Source: SAR324 cluster bacterium
GTDB lineage: Bacteria > SAR324 > XYD2-FULL-50-16
DNA length: 64,000 nt
Reading direction: 5' to 3'
Assembly (NCBI GenBank): GCA_028282885.1
Contig: JANQGX010000075.1
Location: forward strand, 173,308-237,307
Position numbers and translations under genes: made by a program. A model generated the notes under the pieces. That model saw only the letters and a list, made by a program, of their open reading frames with translations, did no database searches and was not told the DNA's origin. Position 1 is the first letter of the stretch. Each line of letters opens with the position of its first letter. Shown here one piece after another: positions 25,901-34,330 of the stretch.

Positions 25901-26593
25901 CCCAATTACACGGCACAATTCATGGAATTCAGTGATCAGGCAATGCCTGAATGTCCTCTTTTACAAACAGAAAATGCAATCCAGAGACTGGCCGCCGAAT
26001 GGAAGCTAAAAGTGAGATGGCAGAAATTTGGCAGCCTGAACGGGGAAATGGATAAAACCGTCAAAGCAATCAAGAGTTACCTGTATCATTACGAAAACGA
26101 ATTTTCCAAAGAGAATGACTATTTTAACCTGAGGGGTCAGGATAATATTCTCCGTTATTTACCGCTGGGGAAGATCCTGATCCGACTCCATGAGAAGGAC
26201 ACCCTTTCAGAAACGCTATGCCGGATTGCTGCCGGTATAATCGCAGGGAATGATGTTAAAGTCAGCATTCCCAAGGAACTTGATAATGATGTGACCGGAT
26301 TTCTGCGGGGCAGCGAAGGCCTTCGACTGATCAAGTCTGACAAGCTTGTTGTTGAATCAGATAAGGAATTGATCGATTCTATACCGGAGATTGCCCGTAT
26401 CCGTTACGCAGGGGTGGACCGCGTTCCGGATCAGGTTTTCAAAGCGGCTGCCAAGTCCGGTTTTTATCTGTCCTACACCCCGGTTTTGCTTGAGGGTCGA
26501 ATTGAATTGTTACAATACACGCTGAATCAGAGTATCTGTCACACCTATCATCGATACGGGAATCTGGGACAGCGAGCGCTTAATTTTCAGTAA
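22985..26593 (+). CDS. putA: Bifunctional proline dehydrogenase / P5C dehydrogenase with C-terminal extension
   Basis: A 1202-residue PutA-type enzyme that oxidises proline to P5C with FAD and then glutamate semialdehyde to glutamate with NAD. The PRODH barrel covers about residues 100-450 (K-G-A-N-M-E-M-E, then Q-Y-M-D-F-E-M-L-E-G-M). The aldehyde dehydrogenase domain covers about 530-980 (S-P-W-N-F-P-I-A-I-P, general base Glu in A-A-E-T-G-G-K-N, nucleophile Cys in G-G-Q-K-C-S-A-T-S near residue 791). A further domain of about 200 residues closes the protein, as in longer PutA types. There is no ribbon-helix-helix DNA-binding domain, so repression is presumably left to the upstream FadR-type regulator. 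AGGAGGT at 22974-22980 fixes the start at 22985. It ends in a convergent stem-loop. Confidence 0.94.
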   Translation: MGELDIVKLSEEAVELAELWQEKANKLMAKQEQVFQSQMAALLRSPADKAVLTRMIDQAFRSSNHKRVADQIIYTLEHDRIPGFFSSVEKGLVKLFLKFGRFFPSLSVPLIIRKMRNFSSQAILAGEDGPLFSHLKKRKSQGVRVNVNHLGEAVLGEEESAERLKTYIEDLEKPEIEYISVKISTIYSQILSLAFDDTISVLKERLTRIYRVARDNEFIRKNGEKVPKFVNLDMEEYRDLEITAAAFIETLNQDEFKHLRAGIVLQAYLPDSYRIQQKLTEWSMQRVKDGGSPIKIRIVKGANMEMEQVDSEINNWPLATYDVKTDVDANYKRMVLYGLEEQHIRAVHLGIASHNLFELAFAYKAAETTGFLQYMDFEMLEGMADHIRRAIMERTDDVLLYAPVATREQFINAIAYLIRRLDENTAPDNFLRFAPGLRTGTEDWDFLKRQFHESCSKISTISQTPNRVQNRLTEQFPEKTGTYHQGEFVNEPDTDWSLEANRKWAEQIRDKWMMSKNSDPIEIPLVIGDEEIFDEREIKECIDPSQYHDSITVSRFRLGNAEDVANAVQIAKSDPAGWRNRTHNERHAVLSRVAMELRYGRGDLIGAAAANTGKIFSEADVEVSEAIDFAEYYPFTVQQFLDIPTIEGKGKGVGLVVSPWNFPIAIPCGGIVAALASGNTVIFKPASDAVLVAWELCKRFWAAGVPKSALQFLPCPGSSVGSKLVDHQDVDFIILTGGTDTGMRMLEQRPNVFLAAETGGKNATIVTAMSDRDQAIKNVVYSAFGNGGQKCSATSLLILEKEVYDDPNIKKQLVDATRSFSTGSAWEFKYKMGPLIKPPSGDLLEALTKLEDGESWALKPEVVNDNPYIWSPGIKWDVSPKSKTHMTEFFGPVLAVMKADNLEHAIEITNQTGYGLTSGIESLDPREIEIWKDRIEAGNLYINRGTTGAITLRQPFGGMKKSAIGACIKAGSPNYTAQFMEFSDQAMPECPLLQTENAIQRLAAEWKLKVRWQKFGSLNGEMDKTVKAIKSYLYHYENEFSKENDYFNLRGQDNILRYLPLGKILIRLHEKDTLSETLCRIAAGIIAGNDVKVSIPKELDNDVTGFLRGSEGLRLIKSDKLVVESDKELIDSIPEIARIRYAGVDRVPDQVFKAAAKSGFYLSYTPVLLEGRIELLQYTLNQSICHTYHRYGNLGQRALNFQ

Positions 26594-26607
26594 TCAAGCT
26601 GCTCAAT

Positions 26608-26638
26608 ACTGGCATCTTAATATTAAAGGGATGCCAGT
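26608..26638. terminator. Stem-loop between convergent putA and acyltransferase genes
   Basis: ACTGGCATC and GATGCCAGT form a perfect 9-base stem with a 13-base loop. It starts 15 bases after the putA stop and overlaps the last codons of the convergent gene. There is no T-run, so termination efficiency is uncertain. Confidence 0.45.
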
Positions 26639-27504
26639 GTCCGGTCCTTATCCTGCCAAAGCTTGTTAATCCATTCCTGGAATATCTTTTTGAACTCGGG
26701 ATCATCGAAATAGTTTCCAGTCAACGCTTCCGTGATAGGAATGTGATTGATTCTGATACTTATTTTTTTCGCCTGACCGCTGAAAAAATCCCAGATTCCA
26801 ACGATGTAAGGATGATATTTGATCGTCACATCCAGAATGGCTGTGAGTTGATTACCCATCGCAGAGAGAACAAAGGCGACACCTCCGGCTTTGGGATTCA
26901 ACAGGTATTCAAAATTAGATTTTTGTTTTTTCTGTTTTTCAGGTGAAAACCGTGTTCCTTCCACAAAATTCATTATGGATACAGGAATATCCCTGAATTT
27001 TTCGCAGGATTTTCTGGTGGTTTCAATGTCTTTCCCTTTCAGGTGGGGATGCTTTTCAAGAAAGGATTTTGAATAGCGTTTCATGTATGGATAATCCAGG
27101 GCAGCCCAGACGAAATTAAAAATGGGCAGCCAAATCAATTGTTGTTTCAGGAAAAATCGGAAATAAGGGATCTTGTTGTTCAAAACATATTGCAGAATGA
27201 TGATATCAGCCCAGCTTTGGTGGTTGGACAGAACCAGGTACCAATTGTCCATTTTCAGGTTGTCATCACCCTGGATATCCCATTCAACTCTGTTGAGGAA
27301 CATTAATATATAACCATTGATTGTAGCCCAACGGGTGCAGATATAGTTCAGGGAAGCATCGGTGACCTTTCTAACCGGCTTCAGAGGAATGGTCAGTTTT
27401 ATTGCGGCAAAAGGGAAAACAGGGATAAACCAAATAAGCAGGTTTGAAATCAGCAGAACAAGAGCCAGGAATCCTCTGACAAAACCGGGTAGGAAAGCTA
27501 ACAT
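26623..27504 (-). CDS. PlsC-like acyltransferase, YihG type
   Basis: A 293-residue membrane-associated acyltransferase of the lysophosphatidate acyltransferase family. An N-terminal hydrophobic segment (about 8-38) precedes the catalytic H-x4-D motif N-H-Q-S-W-A-D (near residues 93-99) and the glycerol-phosphate-binding motif F-V-E-G-T-R-F-S (near 180). The pattern Q-Q-L-I-W-L-P and length close to 300 match the YihG/LCLAT subgroup more than classical PlsC (about 240). It probably acylates a lysophospholipid; the acceptor is not known. No ribosome site is clear. The FtsK gene lies upstream on the same strand, separated by 143 bases. Confidence 0.88.
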   Translation of the reverse strand: MLAFLPGFVRGFLALVLLISNLLIWFIPVFPFAAIKLTIPLKPVRKVTDASLNYICTRWATINGYILMFLNRVEWDIQGDDNLKMDNWYLVLSNHQSWADIIILQYVLNNKIPYFRFFLKQQLIWLPIFNFVWAALDYPYMKRYSKSFLEKHPHLKGKDIETTRKSCEKFRDIPVSIMNFVEGTRFSPEKQKKQKSNFEYLLNPKAGGVAFVLSAMGNQLTAILDVTIKYHPYIVGIWDFFSGQAKKISIRINHIPITEALTGNYFDDPEFKKIFQEWINKLWQDKDRTLASL

Positions 27505-27647
27505 ACCAATTATCAGTTCGGGTTATTGATTCATCGTTTAAAAACGATAGCATAGCAGATCCATTCGGTTTTATCCATGCGTAGATTTTTGAGTCTTCAC
27601 GCATGTAACGGCTCGGGTATGATTTGGTATGCTGTAGGTGGCTGAGA

Positions 27648-29375
27648 TTATTTCATAAACTTCATAATCTCATCATCAGATATGAATGCTCCCTGGAGAC
27701 GAACCCCATCTTTCATTTCGGGTGAGATATATATCATATCCCCTTTACCCAAAAGCTTTTCAGCGCCATTGCGGTCGATGATGATCTTTGAATTGATTGC
27801 GGAAGACACTGAAAGCGCTATTTTTCCGGGAACATTGGCTTTGATCAAACCGCTGATAACCTCTGCCGATGGTCTCTGGGTGGCCAGAATAAGATGAATA
27901 CCACAAGCCCTGGCTTTTTGAGCTATGCGGATGATATTGTCACCAATATCAGTGGTATCTCCCATGATCAGGTCAGCAAACTCATCGATAACAGCGACAA
28001 TATAGGGCATGAACTTTCCTGGCTTGGCTGACTGATTGTAAAAAGCGATGTTGGAAGCCTGGCTCTCCTCCAGCAGGTCATACCGCCTTTCCATTTCATC
28101 CACCAGGGTGCTGAGGATGGTTGAAGCATCTGCCATATCGGTAATCACCTTGTACGCCAGAAATGGCGAGGCATTGAAAATGCCGAAATCAACCCGTTTG
28201 GGATCGACCAATACCAATCTGACATCATTAGGTGTCAACTTATACATGATGGACGCTAGAATGGTTTTAACCAGAATACTTTTTCCCGACCCAGTTGTGC
28301 CGGCGATCAGGAGATGCGGAAGTTCTGCCAGATCAAAACCAAAGGTTTCGTAGGATGCGTTAACTCCCAAAATGACGGGCAATCTGGCTTCCAGATCCTC
28401 ACCGGTCTCCAATAGACGCCGGAAGTAGACAATACGCCTTTTGGCAATAGGGGCTTCCACGCAAAGAGCTCCTTTGGTGTTGAAGGTGATCAGAACTTTG
28501 CTTTTTAAAGCCAGGGAGAGATCATCATCCAGTTTTCTGATTTGGGATAATTTAACCCCTTTACCGGGAATGATCTCATATTGCTCGACAGAAGGACCGC
28601 CGATAACAGAACCCATTTCAACCTCCACGCCCAGGGAAGAAAACACCTCTTTGATCTTCTCTTTTTTCTCTCCATAGCTGACCGAGTCTGGAGGTTGCTT
28701 TTTAAAATCGCTGAGTTTGGGACGGTTGAAGGTTTTTTTATAAGGTTTCAGATTTAGATCGATTTTCTCTCTGCGCGCAACAGATTTCTTGCTGTTTGCC
28801 TCCGATCCGGTTGTTTTAACCGGTTCTGGAAGGGGGCTGTTTACCGGTTCCGTAGTCTCGGGTTGATTATCAGTCTGAGTGCCTTGTGTCTTGGAATCTT
28901 TGTCGAATTTCTTCTTCCAATTGATCTTTTTGAAACCTATATTGGTTCGGGTTTTATAGAAGAGAAGAACAACACCTGCAACCAGAACAACGATCTCAAA
29001 CATCAGTCGTCCTGCCTTTCCAACATAAACTGTGACAGTGGAGCCAACAAAACTATTAATTAAGCTTTGCGCCGGAAATGTGTCGGTTACAAATGCCGAA
29101 TCAATCCAGATTAATAGAGGGAGAAGAATCAGGGTAAAAGCACCGATTCTGATTTTGACATACTCCGTAAAGATCAAAAATAAAGCACAGATGATCAGAT
29201 AGACACCAAATAGTTCTGAACTATGACCGAATACCGGGATCAGTATACTGCTGTAGTACATCGATCCGATGATTCCGGTTTTGCTCGGGACTTGCAGTAC
29301 AAGCAATGTGAAAACTCCAACCAGAAGAAACAGAACTGAAGCAATGCTTCTGGTAGGTGTCAGGCGCTTTAGCAT
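27648..29375 (-). CDS. ftsK: FtsK/SpoIIIE family DNA translocase, without gamma domain
   Basis: A 575-residue DNA translocase. Three to four hydrophobic segments lie in residues 10-150, then a short charged linker (150-215), then the motor domain. This has the alpha/beta parts V-E-M-G-S-V-I-G-G-P-S-V-E-Q-Y-E, Walker A A-G-T-T-G-S-G-K-S near residue 360, Walker B I-V-A-V-I-D-E-F-A-D-L and A-T-Q-R-P-S-A-E-V-I. FtsK pumps chromosome ends through the closing septum. The protein stops just after G-A-F-I-S-D-D-E-I-M-K-F, so the C-terminal winged-helix gamma domain that reads KOPS and activates XerCD is missing. That could make it a non-directional translocase or a second paralogue, the latter being inference. 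Confidence 0.92.
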   Translation of the reverse strand: MLKRLTPTRSIASVLFLLVGVFTLLVLQVPSKTGIIGSMYYSSILIPVFGHSSELFGVYLIICALFLIFTEYVKIRIGAFTLILLPLLIWIDSAFVTDTFPAQSLINSFVGSTVTVYVGKAGRLMFEIVVLVAGVVLLFYKTRTNIGFKKINWKKKFDKDSKTQGTQTDNQPETTEPVNSPLPEPVKTTGSEANSKKSVARREKIDLNLKPYKKTFNRPKLSDFKKQPPDSVSYGEKKEKIKEVFSSLGVEVEMGSVIGGPSVEQYEIIPGKGVKLSQIRKLDDDLSLALKSKVLITFNTKGALCVEAPIAKRRIVYFRRLLETGEDLEARLPVILGVNASYETFGFDLAELPHLLIAGTTGSGKSILVKTILASIMYKLTPNDVRLVLVDPKRVDFGIFNASPFLAYKVITDMADASTILSTLVDEMERRYDLLEESQASNIAFYNQSAKPGKFMPYIVAVIDEFADLIMGDTTDIGDNIIRIAQKARACGIHLILATQRPSAEVISGLIKANVPGKIALSVSSAINSKIIIDRNGAEKLLGKGDMIYISPEMKDGVRLQGAFISDDEIMKFMK

Positions 29376-29481
29376 TTTTGCTCCGGGTTTTTATGCTCGA
29401 AAATGATGATATCTGATATCTTCGTTCAAAGATTATGATTAACTCAACCTAGTTCAGCGGTCTCAATCGGTCAATTGCCAT

Positions 29482-30597
29482 TCAATCCAAAACCGAGTTC
29501 AGAAACTCCCCGTTTTGATAAAACAACTCCCCATCTGCAAAGATTTTTCCCTGGTTTCTCATATCACAAAGCATATCCCAATGGAGGGTCGAGCGGTTCA
29601 GCCCACCAGCGTCCACCATGGAATCGCCAATTGCCATATGCACAGTACCACCGATTTTTTCATCGAACAGCATGTTTCGGGTAAAGCTCTTGATATTGTA
29701 ATTGGTACCAATAGCCACTTCGCCGAATCGTTTTGATCCTTCATCCGTTTCGATCAGGGCATGCAAAAGGTCCTCACCTTTTTCTGCAGTCGCTTTGACA
29801 ATAAGCCCCTTTTCCACATCAAGACGAATTTCTTCAATCTCTTTTCCGGCGTATATACCGGGGAAAGAAAAAGTAACATGGCCATTAACCCCGTCTTCAA
29901 CGGGAGAAGTGAAAATCTCGCCGTCCGGAAAATTAACCTTTCCATCGCAATTGATCCAGGTTCTGCCTGTTGTGTCGATGGTTATGTCCGTATTTTCCGA
30001 AACAATGTGCAGCTTACTTTTCCCATTCAGATAGTTCAGCCAGCGTTCCTGCTCGGCACTGATCCGTTCCCATTCTGCAACCGGATCATCTTTATCCAGA
30101 TGTCCCGCGTTATAAACAAAATCTTCGTAATCCGACAGGCTCATAGCGGCTTCCTGGGCGTCCGAATAAGTCGGATACTGAGTGCCGCACCAGCGTAGTG
30201 AACCATCACCCATTTTCTGGGAAAACAGTTTTCTCCAGGAGCTTTCCGATTGCGTCTGTTTGCGAATGCGGTCGGCCTGAACATTGGCATTGATTTTTGT
30301 ATTGCGGCCTCCCCAGGCTGTCAGCATGACATCGGCCCGTCGCAGAATCTCCTCCATCAAATAATTGGGCTTGGAGAGCTGTTCATCCGAACCGTATTTC
30401 AACACAATTTCATTAACTTCCTGACACTTAATCAATGTTTCTACTTTGCCACCTGCTTTGATCGAAGCTTCCACCATGGCTTTCATCCAGGGAATAGCCA
30501 CTTCATCGCAAATAATAAAAACATTTTCATCCGGTTTGACGGATACGGAATAATTGACAATCAGGTTCGCCAGTTTGGTCAGTCTGGGATCATTCAT
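29482..30597 (-). CDS. M29 family aminopeptidase
   Basis: A 371-residue metallo-aminopeptidase of the AmpS / aminopeptidase T (M29) family, which removes N-terminal residues from peptides with a pair of divalent metals. Candidate ligands are visible in P-D-G-E-I-F-T-S-P (Glu, near 227), F-G-E-V-A-I-G (Glu, near 292), G-G-T-V-H-M-A-I-G (His, near 317), H-W-D-M (His, Asp) and the last segment D-G-E-L-F-Y-Q-N-G-E-F. It is cytosolic. TTTAAGGAAAAA gives a ribosome site. The length, somewhat below the usual 400-410, fits members that lack part of the N-terminal domain. Single gene. Confidence 0.9.
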   Translation of the reverse strand: MNDPRLTKLANLIVNYSVSVKPDENVFIICDEVAIPWMKAMVEASIKAGGKVETLIKCQEVNEIVLKYGSDEQLSKPNYLMEEILRRADVMLTAWGGRNTKINANVQADRIRKQTQSESSWRKLFSQKMGDGSLRWCGTQYPTYSDAQEAAMSLSDYEDFVYNAGHLDKDDPVAEWERISAEQERWLNYLNGKSKLHIVSENTDITIDTTGRTWINCDGKVNFPDGEIFTSPVEDGVNGHVTFSFPGIYAGKEIEEIRLDVEKGLIVKATAEKGEDLLHALIETDEGSKRFGEVAIGTNYNIKSFTRNMLFDEKIGGTVHMAIGDSMVDAGGLNRSTLHWDMLCDMRNQGKIFADGELFYQNGEFLNSVLD

Positions 30598-30867
30598 TTT
30601 TTCCTTTAAGTTTTGTGGTGATGAAATAACTATAAGTTTGATATCGCAGTGCCAGTCCTGTCAGGTTCAGGTGTTGTTGACTAGATCTAACGCGGATCAA
30701 TACATGGAATCAACAAAGTTTAAATCAAGGAGCCAGAAACTGTAAATGAGTATTATCGGTCGACATTTCAGCGAGACTAATTTTCGCATTATGTTGTATT
30801 TACCTTTACCGTCATTTCGCTTACGGTTGATAATCAAATGTTGCTTTTAACGAAATCTCTTTGACTG

Positions 30868-31719
30868 ATGAACCAATCGAAGCTGGCACTTGTCGAGATT
30901 CATACGGCGGTTTTTTTATTTGGATTGTCCGGAATGCTGGGGCAAATGATAACCCTGTCACCTCTGGTTATCGTATGCGGTCGAACTCTCTTTGCTTCGT
31001 TTGCTCTGCTGATCCTGTTGAAAATATCAAAGACCACTATCCGGATTCATTCTGTCAGAGATTTGACAATGCTGGTTGTTATTGGAGTTATCCTGGCGAT
31101 CCACTGGTTTTGCTTCTTTCAATCCATAAAAGTATCATCGGTCGCCATCGGGTTGATTACGTTTTCTACGTTTCCGCTTTTTGTTACTTTTATGGAGCCC
31201 TATTTTTTTAAAGAGAGGCTGACCGTGTCAAATATTATCATAGCCGTATCAGTTTTCTTAGGCATTTTTCTTGTTATTCCCTCTTTTGATCTGAACAATC
31301 GTACAACGCTTGGCGTCGTTTGGGGGGTGGCTTCGGGATTTACATTTGCAGTCCTCTCACTTCTGAATCGCAGGTATGTAAATTCCTATCAGTCAACAAT
31401 AATAGCCTTTTACCAGAACACAGTTGCGGCATTGGTATTGTTGCCAATGGTATTGATAACGGATATCGAACCGCAGGTGGTTGATTACATTTTACTTCCT
31501 TTTCTTGGTATCTTTTGCACGGCAGCAGCACACACCCTTTTTATCAAGAGTCTAAGGATTATCAAGGCGCAATTAGCCAGTTTGATCTCCTGTCTTGAAC
31601 CTGTTTATGGAATTCTTTTGGCGTTAGTGTTGTTGGGAGAGTATCCGACAATTCGGACCTGGCTGGGGGGCGTAATAATTCTGGGAACCATCTCCATGGC
31701 AACTTTCCGCAGAAGTTGA
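30868..31719 (+). CDS. EamA family (DMT) permease
   Basis: A 283-residue inner-membrane protein with ten hydrophobic segments arranged as two EamA repeats (about 5-135 and 148-280). The repeats end in the typical V-S-V-F-L-G-I-F-L-V and L-G-G-V-I-I-L-G-T-I, and E-P-V-Y-G-I-L-L-A-L is the family's conserved motif in the second half. Members export amino acids, nucleotides or other metabolites; the substrate is unknown. No ribosome site is clear before the ATG, so the start is uncertain by a few codons. It is a single gene, divergent from the M29 peptidase. Confidence 0.9.
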   Translation: MNQSKLALVEIHTAVFLFGLSGMLGQMITLSPLVIVCGRTLFASFALLILLKISKTTIRIHSVRDLTMLVVIGVILAIHWFCFFQSIKVSSVAIGLITFSTFPLFVTFMEPYFFKERLTVSNIIIAVSVFLGIFLVIPSFDLNNRTTLGVVWGVASGFTFAVLSLLNRRYVNSYQSTIIAFYQNTVAALVLLPMVLITDIEPQVVDYILLPFLGIFCTAAAHTLFIKSLRIIKAQLASLISCLEPVYGILLALVLLGEYPTIRTWLGGVIILGTISMATFRRS

Positions 31720-31783
31720 TGCATACTCTAAATCGTTTGGGGGCACATGGCTGACCATCAGAGCCTGACCCCCACGGATTCGA

Positions 31784-32263
31784 TCAAACGGTTTCCCATC
31801 CCGTGTCCAGTAAACCCGGTATGGAACTTTCAATGATTTGGGCCTGGGTCATAATCTCATTTCGTACTTCGTCTTGGTTGTCATTGTAAAGCTTAACCAG
31901 AAAACCTCGACTCCCCTGGTAAGAGATATAAATTCCTTCTTTTTCGCTCCAAAGCGTTTGTGAAAGCTGGATGGCTTTTTTCAGCCGTTTGGAGAGCTTT
32001 TCCTTTTTTTCTTTCAGAACTTCTTCACCTGATCTGCGCTCTCTGGTGGCTGCCTTTATTCTCCTAGGCTTGGCACCGGACGAGGCTTTTCTTTTTTCTT
32101 TTTCATCCTTATTCTTGCCAACCTTTATGATTTCACACATTAAAGGTTCACCATCCTTGTAAATAGTATGCTTGACATCCCCATGCAGGTTTTTGGATGA
32201 ACGTCTACCCGTTTTTCGATAGACCGTTCTGTTCGACGAGTAGAGCCCGGAAATCTCAGCCAT
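31784..32263 (-). CDS. Unrecognised 159-residue basic protein
   Basis: I do not recognise a family. The N-terminal 45 residues are beta-like, residues about 48-90 are very rich in Lys/Arg and look disordered or helical (K-N-K-D-E-K-E-K-R-K and K-E-K-K-E-K-L-S-K-R), and the C-terminal third is a folded-looking segment (E-G-I-Y-I-S-Y-Q-G-S-R-G-F-L-V). A strong AAGGAGG lies 7 bases before the ATG, so the gene is probably real. The basic middle could contact nucleic acid, which is inference. It is convergent with the EamA gene. Confidence 0.7.
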   Translation of the reverse strand: MAEISGLYSSNRTVYRKTGRRSSKNLHGDVKHTIYKDGEPLMCEIIKVGKNKDEKEKRKASSGAKPRRIKAATRERRSGEEVLKEKKEKLSKRLKKAIQLSQTLWSEKEGIYISYQGSRGFLVKLYNDNQDEVRNEIMTQAQIIESSIPGLLDTGWETV

Positions 32264-32511
32264 AATAACCTCCTTGTTTTGATGAAAAAAGCAATTTCAT
32301 TGTTTCCAACAAAAGTAATGCAGGTTTCAATCCTCAATTCCTGTTATTTACCGGAAAGATCATAGAGACAATGATTCAATTACCAATTAACTATAGACGG
32401 GAACTAAAAGGTTTTGGCAAAAAGATTAAACCGGCGGAAGGGGGGGATAGATGCTAATAATCGGCTTGGTCGGGTAGGAGTATAACGGGTCATTAATGTC
32501 CGGTTTGAACA

Positions 32512-33312
32512 CTATGAATCCAATACCTGATTAATCTGGTTCATGAGAAAGCCACGTCCAAGGAGATATCGGATTCGTTTTCCCTTTTCAGCTTTTGATT
32601 TGGGGGCTGATGAAGAGAATTTTTTTTCCAATACATATCTGGCTGACTCAATCCAGCCCTCATCTTCTTCATCAAGAAAATCAGTAAATTCTGATTCGTT
32701 GATCCCTTTCTGTTTTAAAAAGTGCCGAACAGCGATAGGACCTTTACCTGAGTTTTGCTGTCTCTCTATTATTTTTAAAATATCGGGAGCAGGAACGGGT
32801 TTTGGTGTTTCCCGTTCCGGTTTGATCCCCTGCAATGCTTCGCTGATCTGGTTTTTGATAAATCCCTTGCGATAAAGCCGCTGTCTGATTTTCTGATACA
32901 GTTTGTCCGGAATACTAACCGGGCGGCTTAAGCTATATCCTGCCGCGGACAGTGATTTATTCGTTTCCGTGATCGCCAATCGGGTCCAGATCCCGTCATT
33001 GTCATCAATATAGTCATCCAGTACCTCTTCAGCTATTCCTCCTTTGCTTTTCAATTTTCTTCTCAATTCCCGGGGCCCCTTAATATTCTGAGTTCCTGTG
33101 TGAATTCGGATCTGATTCTCGATATATCTTTTGTCGCTGATAAGCTCTTCTTCAATTAGCTGGTTCACAATAGGTTGCGGATCAATCGACTCTCCGGATG
33201 CGGCTGCTCTTTTTTTAATCAGCTCCGCCATTTCAAAAGCTGAATAGTCTTTTTTCGCCAATTTATATAGACACCAAGATCTCCAGGAGATTTTCAGGGG
33301 TTGTTTTTTCAT
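32512..33312 (-). CDS. recX: RecX family regulatory protein, extended
   Basis: A 266-residue cytosolic protein of the RecX family, which binds and limits RecA filaments. It is built from repeats of a three-helix motif: A-L-S-Y-L-like W-C-L-Y-K-L-A-K-K-D-Y-S-A-F-E-M near the start, then S-D-K-R-Y-I, G-P-R-E-L-R-R-K-L-K-S-K-G, R-Q-R-L-Y-R-K-G-F-I, G-P-I-A-V-R-H-F-L-K-Q-K-G and I-R-Y-L-L-G-R-G-F. Typical RecX is 150-220 residues, so this has additional repeats, including two R/K-G-F ends. recA is not in the window. The C-terminal third is separated from the rest by a Pro-rich linker (about 165-180). Confidence 0.82.
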   Translation of the reverse strand: MKKQPLKISWRSWCLYKLAKKDYSAFEMAELIKKRAAASGESIDPQPIVNQLIEEELISDKRYIENQIRIHTGTQNIKGPRELRRKLKSKGGIAEEVLDDYIDDNDGIWTRLAITETNKSLSAAGYSLSRPVSIPDKLYQKIRQRLYRKGFIKNQISEALQGIKPERETPKPVPAPDILKIIERQQNSGKGPIAVRHFLKQKGINESEFTDFLDEEDEGWIESARYVLEKKFSSSAPKSKAEKGKRIRYLLGRGFLMNQINQVLDS

Positions 33313-33545
33313 GAGATTTTATTACTTCAAAATGAACAGGTCGCCATTGAATTTTTTGAAATTCGAGTTCCTAGTGATCATGGCTATGAGTGCTGTTGCG
33401 GTTGTTTTCAGGCATAAATTGACAGCGATTTGAGCGAAGTGATATTCTTGCGATATCAAAAAAGACGAATGAAAACGTCCTGCTTGTTTTTACCTGAAAT
33501 CACAGAAAACACAAGAGGTTTAACCAATCTTAAGCGAGGGCTTTT

Positions 33546-34244
33546 ATGTTAGTTAAACAGTGGATGAGTCAACCGGTTATCACCGTCGATGTTAATGATA
33601 CCGTCAGAATGGCAAACCTTCTTCAGGCTGAACACCATATCAGATCATTACCCGTCCTGGAAAATGGTGATCTCGCCGGGATAGTGACCGACAGGGATCT
33701 AAAAAGAGCCTATGTTTCAGATGCCCTGGGGTTGGAAGAAAAGGAACTGGCTTATCACAATACCAGGATCAAGGTTGGTGAGATCATGACCAGGAATCCT
33801 ATCACCGTCACCCCGGACAAGACGGTTGAGCAGGTTGCAAAAATATTTTTTTCGGAAAAGATTTCAGGTGTACCGGTAATAGATAAGTCGGGCAGCCTGA
33901 TCGGTATGATCAGCCAGGGGGATGTTTTCAGGTTGCTGATTTCAATCGCGGGAATTGAAGACAAAGGGATACAGATCGCCATGCTGATCAGGGATGTGTC
34001 AGGTTCAATCAAGGAAATTGCCGACATAATCAGAACCTTCGGTGGTCGAGTCGGTAGTTTGCTAACCTCATACGAAGGCGTACCGGACGGATTCAGGGAG
34101 GTCTATTTCAAAAGCAACCAGTTGGACTACGACAAACTGGATGATTTCATAGCGGAGTTAAGAAAAAAAGGAACCATTCGCTATATTCTTGAATATCCGG
34201 GCGGCGAGAAGGAAGTACGAGTCATTCTGATGGAAGTGGAATAA
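33546..34244 (+). CDS. CBS-domain protein with C-terminal ACT-like domain
   Basis: A 232-residue cytosolic protein. Two CBS motifs form one Bateman module: M-S-Q-P-V-I-T-V (about 6-60) with V-T-D-R-D-L, and M-T-R-N-P-I-T-V (about 77-133) with G-V-P-V-I-D and I-S-Q-G-D-V. Such modules bind adenine nucleotides. The remaining 95 residues fit an ACT-like fold. The gene lies 86 bases before the ADP-forming acyl-CoA synthetase gene in the same direction. This pairing is common in Desulfobacterota, and an allosteric link to adenylate charge is plausible but unproven. A GAGGG site precedes the start. Confidence 0.88.
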   Translation: MLVKQWMSQPVITVDVNDTVRMANLLQAEHHIRSLPVLENGDLAGIVTDRDLKRAYVSDALGLEEKELAYHNTRIKVGEIMTRNPITVTPDKTVEQVAKIFFSEKISGVPVIDKSGSLIGMISQGDVFRLLISIAGIEDKGIQIAMLIRDVSGSIKEIADIIRTFGGRVGSLLTSYEGVPDGFREVYFKSNQLDYDKLDDFIAELRKKGTIRYILEYPGGEKEVRVILMEVE

Positions 34245-34330
34245 GGCCGAGCGGATATCCATTTTACCGGTTCTGGTGACTTGAATGAAACGAGGGGAAG
34301 ATTGATTGCAAACCTGCGGCGGAGAAAAAT

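Noticed and set aside
30746..30856. 36-codon plus frame before the EamA gene
   Set aside because: Although AAGGAG lies upstream, it is about 14 bases away and the composition is poor.
33332..33433. 33-codon hydrophobic plus frame before the CBS gene
   Set aside because: No ribosome site and no support beyond an ATG; could be chance in AT-rich DNA.
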